Shown: positions 13,872-23,115 of the stretch, piece after piece
Layout of the letters: each line of letters starts with the position of its first letter
Position numbering within the stretch: the stretch's first letter is position 1
DNA from: Deltaproteobacteria bacterium
GTDB taxonomy: Bacteria > UBA10199 > JADGCS01
Length of the DNA: 23,212 bases
Assembly (NCBI GenBank): GCA_024233595.1
Contig: JACKPK010000014.1
Location: 1-23,212 of the forward strand
Reading direction: 5' to 3'
Program-made: the position numbers and the translations under genes
Notes under the pieces: model-generated
Databases searched by the model: none
Told to the model about the DNA's origin: nothing
Seen by the model: only the letters and a program-made list of their open reading frames with translations

Positions 13872-15905
13872 TCAAGCAGAGAAGCATCTCTTCGCTTCTT
13901 CAGCTGTTTTTTGCCTTGTTCTTTCATTTTGGCTTTGCGCGAACGCATGATGGCTGTAGCGTGCAACAGCCACAGCACTCACTTCGTTTTTCTTATTAGA
14001 AGACGACAGCATTTTGTTCACCTGATTCGCAAAGCTTGGGATCGCACACAGGGAATCCAATAGTTCTGGGCAGGCTTGAGCAATGGCTGCAATGATACCG
14101 CCAACAACAGGTTCTTGCCATTTGGCTTTGGCGATGATTTCGGGATTATTGAAAATACCCAAAATGGCTTTGGCTAATTCTTCAATGTCGCTTCCTTGAT
14201 TTGTGGAAATCATTTCTGCAATGACATTGAGTCCTGTGAGGACGGCGTTATTGTAATTTTTCTGATCAATGCCATCGTTACGTCCTTTGGAATCAAAATT
14301 AGAGACATAGCTTGTAGCAGTGTAGAGCACATCATTGGCCCATTTGCCTTGGATCAAATCAGAAATTCCCCAAGCGTCTTGTGACATTTCGTTGTCGACA
14401 TTATCACTAAATTGCGTGGTGAGATTATTTGGCAGCGCCCAAGAAACTTCCCCAACCAAAGTGTTGTAAAGTTCCAAGGCTTCTTTGGTTTTTTCGTTAT
14501 TTGTCCAACCTGGGTATTGCAGGGCTGCTGAATCAAGACCATCGTTGCCGTAAAAAAGTTCAATCAAAGATGTATTCCCATACATGCCACCTTTGATGCT
14601 CATGTTGCCACTGGCGTCTGGAGCGGTGGGGGCGTGCATCTCAATAAAAATATTCACAGCGCGTGCGTTCACAGATAACTCTTCACCGTAAAGAAGTTTA
14701 GATTGCAAGGCAGGCAAACTAGAAACATCACCGAAGAACATGCCAAAGTAATTTTCTTTTTGGTTTTTAGCCAATTGCATGACAAGAGCAGACACAAGAC
14801 TAGCTTGGTCTTCAGGGGCGAGCTTGTTGATGTTTTGTAAGAATTTACTGACTGCTTCGGCAGCGTTCATGGCGTCTGGGTCATTCAAGGTGCCAAATAA
14901 ATCATCAGCCACTTCTTTAAAATAAGCGTAGGCACTTGCTGCTGGCAAGGTGGCATCTGGTTCCATGAGTTGATTGTAAGTGGCGATAAAACTTTGCTCG
15001 TCGATACAGTCTTCGTAACCGTTGATCATGGCCAGTTGCGCTGTTTCGTCTGTTTTGTTTTCGTGATCCCAAACGGTATCGATGTCGTTGCCAAAGTGCG
15101 AGAGTTTTTTCATGGCCGCAGGCATGTTGGCTTGCATGAAATTGCTGTTATTGGTCTGAAAAATAAGTGAGGTTCCTTTTAAGAGGCCGCTCACAGTGAG
15201 GGTGATGGTCTTTTTATTATTGCTGTTGTAAATGCTTAGCTCGTATTTGCCTTCAGACTCAGAAATGGTTTGGATGTTTTGCACAATGTCGTACTCGCTG
15301 AGTTCCAAAAGAAAAAGTTGGTTTTGTTCTAAAGCCAATTGCGATTGCTCTGTTTGGTATTCTTCGTAGTCGCGCGCGGTTTCAAACCCATCACCATCAA
15401 GGTCGCCTGGGTGAGTGTTCACGCCATCAAATTCTTCGTCTTCTTCAAAGATGCCGGTGAGTTCGTGACCTTGGAGTTTGATTTGAATGTGATCGCCGTT
15501 ATCGTAATCGCTGGTTGGTGAAAGGCTTAAGTCTTCTGAGGACGCAATGTAGAGACCGTCGATTGATAAGGCGTATTCTTCAATGGCGTCAGGGATTTCG
15601 TCTTTAAGATCATCAATTAAATCGTCGATTTCGGCCAACTCACGTTCTTGAGCGCTGGTGCTTTTGTCTAAATCTTCACGCTCATCAATTTCATCTTCGA
15701 GCTCATCTTCTATATCACGCCAACCATCCAAGGCCTCTGCAATTTGTTCCAAGACATCAGCCACTTCCTCTGAGCGTGTGACTGAGTTCATGTCTTTGAG
15801 CTCAGCTTCTAATACATCATAAAGCGTGCCGTCTTCATACATTTCGGCAAGGTCATCGGTGGAAATGGTTTGGGTTCCTATGGTGATTTCTGGGATGTTG
15901 CTCAT
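13872..15905 (-). CDS. Large acidic protein of unknown function with one EF-hand-like loop
   Basis: This is a 677-residue intact frame with AAAGAG just before the ATG. There is no signal peptide or membrane segment. Residues about 45-110 are a highly acidic coiled coil (EDELEDEIDEREDLDK). Residues 168-179 form a calcium-binding-type loop, DLDGDGFETARD, with D168, D170, D172 and D179 at ligand positions, flanked by HPG. The central and C-terminal parts (about 260-640) look mixed or helical, and the tail is basic and polar (QSQNERTRQKTAEEAKRCFSA). I do not recognise a family. The combination of acidic, hydrophilic, Ca-loop and no Sec signal would suit a protein exported by a non-Sec route, but no secretion gene is adjacent. 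It is convergent with the M50 remnant. Confidence 0.85.
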   Translation of the reverse strand: MSNIPEITIGTQTISTDDLAEMYEDGTLYDVLEAELKDMNSVTRSEEVADVLEQIAEALDGWRDIEDELEDEIDEREDLDKSTSAQERELAEIDDLIDDLKDEIPDAIEEYALSIDGLYIASSEDLSLSPTSDYDNGDHIQIKLQGHELTGIFEEDEEFDGVNTHPGDLDGDGFETARDYEEYQTEQSQLALEQNQLFLLELSEYDIVQNIQTISESEGKYELSIYNSNNKKTITLTVSGLLKGTSLIFQTNNSNFMQANMPAAMKKLSHFGNDIDTVWDHENKTDETAQLAMINGYEDCIDEQSFIATYNQLMEPDATLPAASAYAYFKEVADDLFGTLNDPDAMNAAEAVSKFLQNINKLAPEDQASLVSALVMQLAKNQKENYFGMFFGDVSSLPALQSKLLYGEELSVNARAVNIFIEMHAPTAPDASGNMSIKGGMYGNTSLIELFYGNDGLDSAALQYPGWTNNEKTKEALELYNTLVGEVSWALPNNLTTQFSDNVDNEMSQDAWGISDLIQGKWANDVLYTATSYVSNFDSKGRNDGIDQKNYNNAVLTGLNVIAEMISTNQGSDIEELAKAILGIFNNPEIIAKAKWQEPVVGGIIAAIAQACPELLDSLCAIPSFANQVNKMLSSSNKKNEVSAVAVARYSHHAFAQSQNERTRQKTAEEAKRCFSA

Positions 15906-15987
15906 AAAACTCTTTTCGATTATTCCTCTTTTCAGCCCTTATTAAAGCAATCTTGATGCCAAATTGCAGATTTTAACGAATGGATTC

Positions 15988-16017
15988 TTGTTTTTAAGCT
16001 ATTGAAAACATTATAAT
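15988..16017 (+). promoter_or_regulatory. Possible sigma-70 promoter for rlmE
   Basis: TTGTTT (15988-15993), an 18-base spacer and a perfect TATAAT (16012-16017) lie about 90 bases before rlmE. The -35 match is only fair. The position in a 202-bp divergent intergenic region makes it reasonable. Confidence 0.4.
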
Positions 16018-16107
16018 ATTTAGGGGTTGGGTGCTGGCAGCTGTTGGCGCGGATTCGCTTTGGGAGGTTTTTTCACCCCCAGGGATCAAAATTGAGGACT
16101 TTAGACC

Positions 16108-16710
16108 ATGGCCAAAAGATCATTTCATCGCAAAGACCGCTTTTACCTTAAAGCCAAAAAAGAGGGGTATGCCGCGCGTTCGGCTTATAAAATCCAAGAG
16201 TTGGATGATCGTTTTAAAATGTTTAAAAAGAGCTCTCGTGTTGTGGAGCTGGGGGCGGCGCCTGGTGGTTGGTTTCAAGTGGCGCAGGAGCGCATGGGGC
16301 CAAAGGGCAAGCTTTTGGCTGTTGATTTGTTGCCACTTAAAGTGAGTCCCAATCATCAAAACGAATTCTTACAAGATGACTTCACTAAAGAATCAACGCA
16401 AGATTGGATTCGCGAGCGTTGCCCGCAGGCGGTGGATTGGGTGATATCAGACATGTCGCCGAATATCTCGGGCATTAAATTTAGAGATGAATTTGCTTCT
16501 TATGATTTGAATCGCAAGGCCTTTGTGTTTGCGTGCTCGGTTTTAAAAAAGGGTGGTGGGTTCTTGTGTAAAATCTTTCCAGGACCAGAGGTCGAAGAGT
16601 TTAGAAAAGAGCTCAAAACAAAATTCAAAAAAATGCATTCCGTTGTTCCGGAAGCCACACGCAAATCATCCACAGAGTTTTATTTGATCTGTCTTGATTA
16701 TCAGGACTGA
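16108..16710 (+). CDS. rlmE: 23S rRNA 2'-O-methyltransferase RlmE (FtsJ/RrmJ)
   Basis: This 200-residue cytoplasmic SAM-dependent enzyme methylates the 2'-OH of U2552 (E. coli numbering) in the A loop of 23S rRNA. The catalytic K-D-K-E tetrad is visible: K28 (SAYKIQEL), D115 (VISDMSPN), K155 (LCKIFPG) and E190 (SSTEFYLI). Motif I is VVELGAAPGGWFQVA. The N-terminal KDRFYLKAKKEGYAARS is typical. The length is that of the family and it is intact. Its last 10 bases overlap the convergent response-regulator gene. In many bacteria ftsH follows rlmE; here it does not. Confidence 0.95.
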   Translation: MAKRSFHRKDRFYLKAKKEGYAARSAYKIQELDDRFKMFKKSSRVVELGAAPGGWFQVAQERMGPKGKLLAVDLLPLKVSPNHQNEFLQDDFTKESTQDWIRERCPQAVDWVISDMSPNISGIKFRDEFASYDLNRKAFVFACSVLKKGGGFLCKIFPGPEVEEFRKELKTKFKKMHSVVPEATRKSSTEFYLICLDYQD

Positions 16711-17057
16711 TCGATCACGCCCAGAATTTCATCAAAGTTAAATGGCTTTAACACCACTCTGTCAGCTTTGACTTCTTTGGCTTGTTTTAAATCGCGCGTG
16801 GCTGTGAGGATCACAACACTGATGTTGGCGGTCTCTGGATTTTCTTTAAGCGCTTGGCAAACCTGCCAGCCGTTAAGCTCAGGCATGTTGACATCGAGCA
16901 GAATGACGTTTGGTTTAAACGAGGAAACCTTTTCTAGACCTTGTTTGCCGTCTAAAGCGGTTTCGACTTCGTGACCGGCTTTGTTCAAGCGCATGGTGAC
17001 CATTTCTAAAAGGTCGCCTTCGTCATCTATGATTAAAACTTTTTTTGAGTCACCCAT
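16701..17057 (-). CDS. Single-domain response regulator (CheY-like)
   Basis: This 118-residue stand-alone receiver domain has the acidic pocket D11-D12 and phosphoacceptor D55 (ILLDVNMPELNGW). The switch T85 (VILTA) and K104 (VLKPF) are also present, so phosphorylation is expected. No output domain is attached, so it signals by binding a partner or works in a phosphorelay. It starts 18 bases after the stop of the sensor kinase on the same strand, which makes the kinase its likely phosphodonor. Because it is the second gene of the pair, both probably come from one transcript. Confidence 0.95.
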   Translation of the reverse strand: MGDSKKVLIIDDEGDLLEMVTMRLNKAGHEVETALDGKQGLEKVSSFKPNVILLDVNMPELNGWQVCQALKENPETANISVVILTATRDLKQAKEVKADRVVLKPFNFDEILGVIDQS

Positions 17058-17075
17058 ATATCCCCCTCTAAATAT

Positions 17076-19085
17076 TTAAGTGCTCAAGCCTTGCAGGGCC
17101 TGTTTGAGCAAATCACTTGCGTGTGTGGCATCGTCTGGAAAGCAAGCGATGCCGATAACAAGTTCTAAATTGAGTTCTGTATTTTGACAAGAAAAGGCTG
17201 CGTTGCGTGTGAGCTTGCAAATGCGAGCGGCTATTTGTTCGGCGATTTTTCGATCGGTGTTTGGCAAAACAACGACCAATTGTTTTGTATCGCGTCTAAA
17301 ATGCAGCACATCGGATTTACGTAAAGCTTGATTACGCAAAGTATTGATGAGTTCGCTGTACAGCAAAGCGATTTCCTCTTCGTCACATTTTTCTAAAACG
17401 ATTGCGTGGTCTTTGATGTTGATGACCATGAGCGATGCGGCGTCTTTGGTTTTGTCAGCTTGGTCAATGAGGTTTTCGACCAAGAAGAGTAATTCATCTT
17501 CTTGATGGTAAACCGGTATGGTGAATTTAAACTTGGCGCCTTTGTTGGCATCGCTTTCGACCCAGATGTTACCGTGATGCATTTGAACAATCTGTTGGCT
17601 GATCGCAAGGCCAAGCCCTGTGCCTTTGTAACCGCTGCCTCCAGAGGGGCGGTTGATTTGTTCGAATTTTTCAAAAAGATTGGCTTGCTTGTCCAAAGGA
17701 ATGCCCTCGCCATCGTCGCTGATAGAAAAAGTGACAATGTCGGTTTCTTTGCCCATGCTTTCACCGCGTGTTGGCGAAAGTTCGATGCTAATAGAAGATT
17801 GTGCGTAGCGTAGGGCGTTGGAGAGCAAATTGGTGACCACCTGGGTGATCATGTCGTAATCGCCGTAAATGAGCAAATCGTCTGGACAGTTGTTTTGCAT
17901 TTGCATGCTCAAGCTCTTTTCTTCGGCGATGTTTTTGAAGTTTTGGTGAATCTCTTCCACAAATTTATTGGCGTGGAAGGGTTTGCGGTTCATTTTGGCT
18001 TTGCCAGATTCCAAGCGTGACAGATCCAGGAGATCGTTGATGATGCGAGCCAAGCGGTCGACGTTGCGGTTGGTTGTTTCTAATACCTTTTTTTGCATGT
18101 CGGTCACAGGCCCCGCGATGCCATCTTTGATGTTACTGACAGCCCCTTTTACAATGGTTAAGGGCGTGCGCATTTCGTGCGACACAATGCTAATGAATTC
18201 ATCTTTGAGTTTGTCCAAGCGAGATTTTTCTTGGATCTCGGCGGTTAGTTGAGAGATGCGTTTGATGTTGGTGATGTCGTGCAAGGCAATGAGGTAGCCT
18301 TTTAAAAATCCCCATTTCACATCGGTCACACGCAGATCAAAAGCGCGCTCTTCGCCATAACTTGTTTTAATCGAAATCTCTGTGGTCTCTTGGGTTTGCG
18401 CTAAAAAGGAAACCCGTTTGCAGTCTAAAGATGTTAGTTCAGCGCTTTTTTGTAGACCGTCTAAAGAATGAAAATGAAGTTCCAGTTTTTGTCCGGTTGA
18501 TTTTTTATTTTCAAAACCAATTAAGTTGTTTGCTGCGGGGTTGGTGTAAAAAATCGTGTTGTCTGGATTGACCACAATGATAGCTTCTGAGCTGTTTTCG
18601 ATGATTTCCTGAAAATGTTTTTCGGAACTGGCTTTTAAATTTTCTTCCAAAGCAAAGCGTTCCGCTGCTTGCTGCATGTGGTGTGTTAGGATGGCAGCGT
18701 TGGGAAGGTCTTCGCGCAGAACAAGCTCGTGCACGCCAGCTAGCTTGAGTTTGTCTTGATCAGGGATGTCTTCTTTGCTGGTGATGAGGATTTTGGGTGC
18801 GCGACAACAGCGGGCAAGGTTGCGGATGTCTTTTTCTTGATCGTCTAAGTCGGCTACAATGCTGTCTGGTTGGTTTTGCGAAAGGTAATCTTTTGCGGCT
18901 TCTAAATCTTTGAATTGATGCAATGAAATATTCTGTTGCAAGGATTTTGAAATGCTCGAAATTGTTTGGGGTTTTAAGGAGTGGTTGATGGTCACCAAGC
19001 AGTACTCTTCCGGGAGTTGCGAAGTCGCGTTGTTGTTTCCCGCTTTGCTTGCACTCTGGCTTTGCGTGGGCTCGTTTGAAATCAC
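17076..19085 (-). CDS. PAS sensor histidine kinase with degenerate GGDEF-like tail
   Basis: This 669-residue protein has no clear membrane segment, so it is probably cytoplasmic. The order is a receiver-like N-terminal domain (about 25-125, IVADLDDQ, KILITSK) without a convincing acidic pocket; a PAS domain (about 150-270, SSEAIIVVNPDNTIFYTNPAA); and HisKA with phospho-accepting H303 (IVSHEMRTPLT). The HATPase follows, with N box NLLSNALRYA, DDGEGIPLDKQANLFEKFEQ and GTGLGLAIS. Residues about 525-669 resemble GGDEF (RRDTKQLVVVLPNT, ELVIGIACFPDDA) but the GGDEF signature is replaced by DTKQL, so it cannot make c-di-GMP. The start is GTG 19085, behind AAGGA. It pairs with the response regulator 18 bases downstream. 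The ligand is unknown. Confidence 0.9.
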   Translation of the reverse strand: MISNEPTQSQSASKAGNNNATSQLPEEYCLVTINHSLKPQTISSISKSLQQNISLHQFKDLEAAKDYLSQNQPDSIVADLDDQEKDIRNLARCCRAPKILITSKEDIPDQDKLKLAGVHELVLREDLPNAAILTHHMQQAAERFALEENLKASSEKHFQEIIENSSEAIIVVNPDNTIFYTNPAANNLIGFENKKSTGQKLELHFHSLDGLQKSAELTSLDCKRVSFLAQTQETTEISIKTSYGEERAFDLRVTDVKWGFLKGYLIALHDITNIKRISQLTAEIQEKSRLDKLKDEFISIVSHEMRTPLTIVKGAVSNIKDGIAGPVTDMQKKVLETTNRNVDRLARIINDLLDLSRLESGKAKMNRKPFHANKFVEEIHQNFKNIAEEKSLSMQMQNNCPDDLLIYGDYDMITQVVTNLLSNALRYAQSSISIELSPTRGESMGKETDIVTFSISDDGEGIPLDKQANLFEKFEQINRPSGGSGYKGTGLGLAISQQIVQMHHGNIWVESDANKGAKFKFTIPVYHQEDELLFLVENLIDQADKTKDAASLMVINIKDHAIVLEKCDEEEIALLYSELINTLRNQALRKSDVLHFRRDTKQLVVVLPNTDRKIAEQIAARICKLTRNAAFSCQNTELNLELVIGIACFPDDATHASDLLKQALQGLST

Positions 19086-19295
19086 CTGACCATCCTTTGC
19101 GATCCATTAAACCGCTTCGCTGTTTCTGTCATCTCTTGCTTTCCGGCTGAAGGTATTATTGTCTCACAATGTTGCAAAAACGACAAACTCTGTAGGACCT
19201 GAGCGACGTCTGATTCTCGATTTGAGAACATTATCAGTCTGGCATCAAAAAGCCGTTATAAAATGGGTTAAAAAACACCCAAAAATAGGTTGAGA

Positions 19296-19325
19296 TTCAA
19301 TTTAAGTTATTGAAAAATATATAAA
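19296..19325 (+). promoter_or_regulatory. Weak promoter candidate before the first M30-like lipoprotein
   Basis: TTCAAT (19296-19301), an 18-base spacer and TATAAA (19320-19325) lie in a very AT-rich stretch. This is 45 bases before the preferred start of the lipoprotein gene. The -35 match is poor; position and AT content are the main support. Confidence 0.25.
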
Positions 19326-19369
19326 ATAGTTTTTTTAACGCGTTGGCACATGGGTTGCTCAATAAGCCC

Positions 19370-21067
19370 ATGATGCAACTCGTTTCTTTACAAAATACAC
19401 AGGTTAAAAATTTTAAATTGGTCTTGTCCCTTTTGTTTGTTTCGCTGGTTTTTGCAAGCTGCGGACAAAAGAGCGCCTTTGAGTCGTCGGTTTCGTCAAT
19501 CGAAAGTGGTGCCACGGGTGGCGGCAATACGGGTTACGAAGACCCTGTGTCTGGTGATGTTGAAGCTTTGTATTTATCAGGAAACAAAGCTTCCTTGAGT
19601 ATCGATTCGGCTTCTGATGTGGTGCTGGCCATTTACTCTTATCAAGGTGGGACTTCGAGCCAATCATTTCAAATTTCTTCGGCTGCTTCTAGTGAAGCGT
19701 CTTTATCTTATCTCACCACAGAAAATTCAGAAGAAGATGCCGAACTGTCAGAAGATGATTTTGAACTCACAAGCGAAGAGTTAACAGAAGAGTTCCACAT
19801 GGCTTTGCGCGGCTTGGAGTCGACTTTAAAAGAAGAGCCTTTGGCAGATCAAAAGAACAACAGCCGTTATTTGACTCGCTACGCAACAGTGGGTTCGCAA
19901 AAGAATTTAAAGGTTTTGAGCTCTATCAGCGGTGGCAGCAGCTACACCACCATCACCGCGGAGTTGCGCTATCAATCAACGAGTTTTAATTTTTACGTGG
20001 ACACGCAAGATGCTAATCGTTTGACCGATGACGATTTGGCAAGCTTGGCGGCTAACTTTCAGGCAATGATTCCCACAATTCTCAGCACATTTGGTGAGTG
20101 GACAGATACCGATGGCAATGGTCGTTTTAATGTGGTGTTCACCAATGCTGTGAATCGTTTGGGTGGATCAAGCGGTGGCATTGTCACCGGTTACTTTAAC
20201 GCCTTGGATCTTTTTGATGAGCGTGATCACGCGATTAGTAACGAAGGCGAGTACATCTACACTTTTGTTCCTGATCCCGGTGCTGATTACGGTTCGCCTG
20301 TTTCCAAAAGCTTTGCTTTAAGCAATATCCTGCCAGGCGTTTTGCCGCACGAGTTGCAACACATGATTAATTTTAATCAACATTACTTTGTGCGCGGCAG
20401 TTTGTCAGAGCAGGGTTGGTTGAACGAAAGTCTCTCTCACCTTGCGGAAGACTTTACTGATCTTGTTGAAAACGGTGTGTTTGATCAGCAAAATGATCTT
20501 GTTCTGACTGGCTTTGGCATGGAAAACCCTTCGCGCGTTTCGAATTACCTGGCTGACATTGCCAACACCTGTTTGACTTGTGGCACCACACTCACGGAAC
20601 GCGGTGGTGGTTATCTTTTGGTGAAATACCTTTATGAGCAAGCCGAACTTGGCAATTTAGGGGAGTTTGATTCAGGCATTGATCTCATCACTGATCTTGT
20701 TCAAACCGGAGACCGTGGTGTTGATAACGTGGTCAATAGCATTTACGGCAATGGTGTTGATAACGAAGCCTTTAAAGAAATCTTAGGCCACTTTGCATTG
20801 GCTTTGTATTACTCTAACACAGGATTGGCTCCTGATGATCGTTACTCCTTTTTTGGAATCGATCTGCGTGGTGTGGTTTACGATAACCGTGGCACTTATT
20901 TGCAAGGACCCGCTGTGCAAGAAGTCAGCAGTTTTCCTTTTATTGATTCCATCAGTGGCAGTGGCATCACTTACGTTAAAATTTCAAAAGAACAAATCGC
21001 CGCAGCCGGTGGTCAGTTCTCTGTTTTCTTTTCCGGCAGTGGCTTTGGTGGTTACGTTATAAAATAA
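19370..21067 (+). CDS. Lipoprotein zinc metalloprotease, M30 (hyicolysin)-like, copy 1
   Basis: With ATG 19370 as start the protein has 565 residues; TTG 19343 would add nine. A lipoprotein signal (KLVLSLLFVSLVFASC) puts it in the outer membrane or periplasmic face. A low-complexity Ser/Gly/acidic linker follows (to about residue 140). The protease core has HELQHMINFNQHYF (H327, E328, H331, the HExxH zinc motif), then WLNESLSHLAEDF, whose glutamates can supply the third ligand. The text resembles family M30. Upstream, RFNVVFTNAVNRLGGSSGG and TFVPDPGADYG are shared with the neighbour copy. It is divergent from the kinase operon, and the second paralogue starts 255 bp downstream on the same strand. 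It is likely active and secreted; its substrate is unknown. Confidence 0.85.
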   Translation: MMQLVSLQNTQVKNFKLVLSLLFVSLVFASCGQKSAFESSVSSIESGATGGGNTGYEDPVSGDVEALYLSGNKASLSIDSASDVVLAIYSYQGGTSSQSFQISSAASSEASLSYLTTENSEEDAELSEDDFELTSEELTEEFHMALRGLESTLKEEPLADQKNNSRYLTRYATVGSQKNLKVLSSISGGSSYTTITAELRYQSTSFNFYVDTQDANRLTDDDLASLAANFQAMIPTILSTFGEWTDTDGNGRFNVVFTNAVNRLGGSSGGIVTGYFNALDLFDERDHAISNEGEYIYTFVPDPGADYGSPVSKSFALSNILPGVLPHELQHMINFNQHYFVRGSLSEQGWLNESLSHLAEDFTDLVENGVFDQQNDLVLTGFGMENPSRVSNYLADIANTCLTCGTTLTERGGGYLLVKYLYEQAELGNLGEFDSGIDLITDLVQTGDRGVDNVVNSIYGNGVDNEAFKEILGHFALALYYSNTGLAPDDRYSFFGIDLRGVVYDNRGTYLQGPAVQEVSSFPFIDSISGSGITYVKISKEQIAAAGGQFSVFFSGSGFGGYVIK

Positions 21068-21322
21068 ACGACTTCTATCGTCTGCTAAACGTGCCTCTTG
21101 TTAATCTTTGTTAAACTTTGGCGTTGCAATGAACGCTTGCTCCCTGATTTCCCCATTTCAATTTTACCGGGCAGAAATTGCCTTTTTTAAAGTCAGAATT
21201 CCCGCTGCGGAAAAAATTTCTTTCTAAGCCTTTAGAATAACGTGTGAAAAAAACTTGTCGCTCTCTAATGCCTGTTGGCCCAACGTTTGCTCTTAATGTC
21301 TGTCTGGTAAGGGTTGGGGTTT

Positions 21323-22981
21323 ATGAGAGACAGACTAAAGCATCTTTTGACAAAGGCAACATTGATCACGTTTGCCATCGTTTTAGCGCATTGTGGCGGG
21401 GCTTCAACCATTGGGGGCAGTTCTTCTTCTACTCAAGATGGTGATAGCGATTCTGGTTCCACAAGCAATACGGTTGTGGGTGGAAGTGTTAGCGAAGTCA
21501 GTATCGAAAATTCATCCGTGACGGTCACCTTAGAAGATTTGGGAAGTGACGATGACGTCTTGCTTTTGATTTACAGTTCTTCTGATAGCTCACAAACAAC
21601 TTCGTTTCAGGTTGATTCACTAAGTTCTGCCAGCGAGTCAGCTGCGTTTTTACAAAAATCTCATGATGAAGTGTCTTTTTTGGAAACAGATCAGGGCGCT
21701 GTGTTGGATGACACTGAGGCATTTCACCAATCGTTGCGCGAATGGGAAAATCAGTTAGAAGACGATTCGCTTTTGATTTCTTCATCGAGCAATCGTTACT
21801 TGCGCCAAGTGTTTTTGTCTGTTGGTTCTGAAAAAGTCTTTAAGGTTCTCAATTCATTTTCTGGTGGTTCTAATTACGATGAAGTCACCGCGACTTTACG
21901 TCACCAGTCTTCTTCATTTAATTTTTACGTGGATAACCGCGATGCGGCTTCGTTAACAGATGATGATCTGGAAGAGCTTGCTGAAGAATTTGAAGGTGTG
22001 CTTGATGAAGAGCACAGCATGTTTGGAACTGAGTCTGATGTAGATGAAGATGGTCGTTTTGCGGTGTTGTTCACGCGCACTGTGAATGGCATTGGCGGGT
22101 CTTCTGGCGGTGTGGTCACGGGTTTCTTTTACGCCATCGATTTGTTTTCTTCGGCCCGTTATTCTGTGAGTAACGAGATGGAAGTTTTTTACACCTTTGT
22201 GCCGGATCCCAATGGTGATTATGGCGCTTCGATTTCTAAATCTTTTGCGATGAGCAATATTTACCCTGGTGTTTTGGTGCACGAGTTTCAGCACATGATT
22301 AATTTCAATCAGCATTACTTTGAAAACAACTCTTCGGCAGAAGAGGGGTGGTTGAACGAGGCTTTGTCGCATCTTGCCGAAGACATTCACAGCATTGATT
22401 CACAAGGCTATATGCAAGAAACGGGCATTGAAAATCACGCTCGTGTGGCGAGCTTCTTAAACGATGCGAGTAGCATTTGCATGACCTGCGGCACCAGTTT
22501 GAGTCAACGTGGCCAGGGGTATTTGTTTTTGCGTTACCTATACGAGCGCGCTGAAGCAGGTGATTTTAGTGGTGTGACAAGCGGTTCTAATTTTGTGTCC
22601 AGCTTGGTGCAAACTGGCGCGCGTGGGATCGATAACGTGGTCGATGTTCTTTATGGATCCTCGGGAGATGTTTCTAATTTTAGAGAGCTTTATGGCCAGT
22701 TTGGTTTGGCGATTTACTTGTCGAACACCGATCAAAGTAGCAATGACATCTACCAGTTTGATGGCATCGATTTAAGGGCCTCGGCACAAGATAATCGCGG
22801 CACAGTTCACAATGGCCCGGCTATCCAGGAAGTGTCTAGCTTTCCGTTTACCGATAGCTTGTCGTCCAATAACCTGAGCTACATCCGTATCCCTGCGTCT
22901 TTATTGCAGGAAGTGGGCGGTCAGCTCATCCTGAACTTTAGCAACCAAAGCAATCTGGGCGCGTATTTCATTCGGGAATGA
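21323..22981 (+). CDS. Lipoprotein zinc metalloprotease, M30-like, copy 2
   Basis: This protein has 553 residues from ATG 21323, preceded by TAAGGG; TTG 21314 is a less likely start. The lipoprotein signal is ATLITFAIVLAHCGG, with cysteine in LAHC. It shares the layout of copy 1: acidic Ser-rich linker, then SSFNFYVDNRDAASLTDDDL, GRFAVLFTRTVNGIGGSSGG and TFVPDPNGDYGASISKSFA. The zinc site is HEFQHMINFNQHYF (H320, E321, H324), followed by GWLNEALSHLAED and the paired cysteines in SICMTCGTSLSQRG. By eye the core is alike at well over half of positions, but signal peptides and linkers differ strongly. This is the pattern of an old tandem duplication with divergence outside the catalytic part. 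Confidence 0.85.
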   Translation: MRDRLKHLLTKATLITFAIVLAHCGGASTIGGSSSSTQDGDSDSGSTSNTVVGGSVSEVSIENSSVTVTLEDLGSDDDVLLLIYSSSDSSQTTSFQVDSLSSASESAAFLQKSHDEVSFLETDQGAVLDDTEAFHQSLREWENQLEDDSLLISSSSNRYLRQVFLSVGSEKVFKVLNSFSGGSNYDEVTATLRHQSSSFNFYVDNRDAASLTDDDLEELAEEFEGVLDEEHSMFGTESDVDEDGRFAVLFTRTVNGIGGSSGGVVTGFFYAIDLFSSARYSVSNEMEVFYTFVPDPNGDYGASISKSFAMSNIYPGVLVHEFQHMINFNQHYFENNSSAEEGWLNEALSHLAEDIHSIDSQGYMQETGIENHARVASFLNDASSICMTCGTSLSQRGQGYLFLRYLYERAEAGDFSGVTSGSNFVSSLVQTGARGIDNVVDVLYGSSGDVSNFRELYGQFGLAIYLSNTDQSSNDIYQFDGIDLRASAQDNRGTVHNGPAIQEVSSFPFTDSLSSNNLSYIRIPASLLQEVGGQLILNFSNQSNLGAYFIRE

Positions 22982-23071
22982 AAATTCTTTAAATGATTCT
23001 AGTCAGTATTTTCATAAAAAGAAACTCCAAGAAGCACGCAACATCTCAATCAAATCTCCGATAATAATCAT

Positions 23072-23086
23072 GAAGAATAATTCTTC
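23072..23086. promoter_or_regulatory. 15-bp palindrome before the last gene
   Basis: GAAGAAT and ATTCTTC flank a single central A. The palindrome is 29 bases before the GTG start of the partial gene, so it could be an operator or a short hairpin in its leader. Confidence 0.3.
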
Positions 23087-23115
23087 TATGGCACTGATTT
23101 TATTGCAGGAGATTT

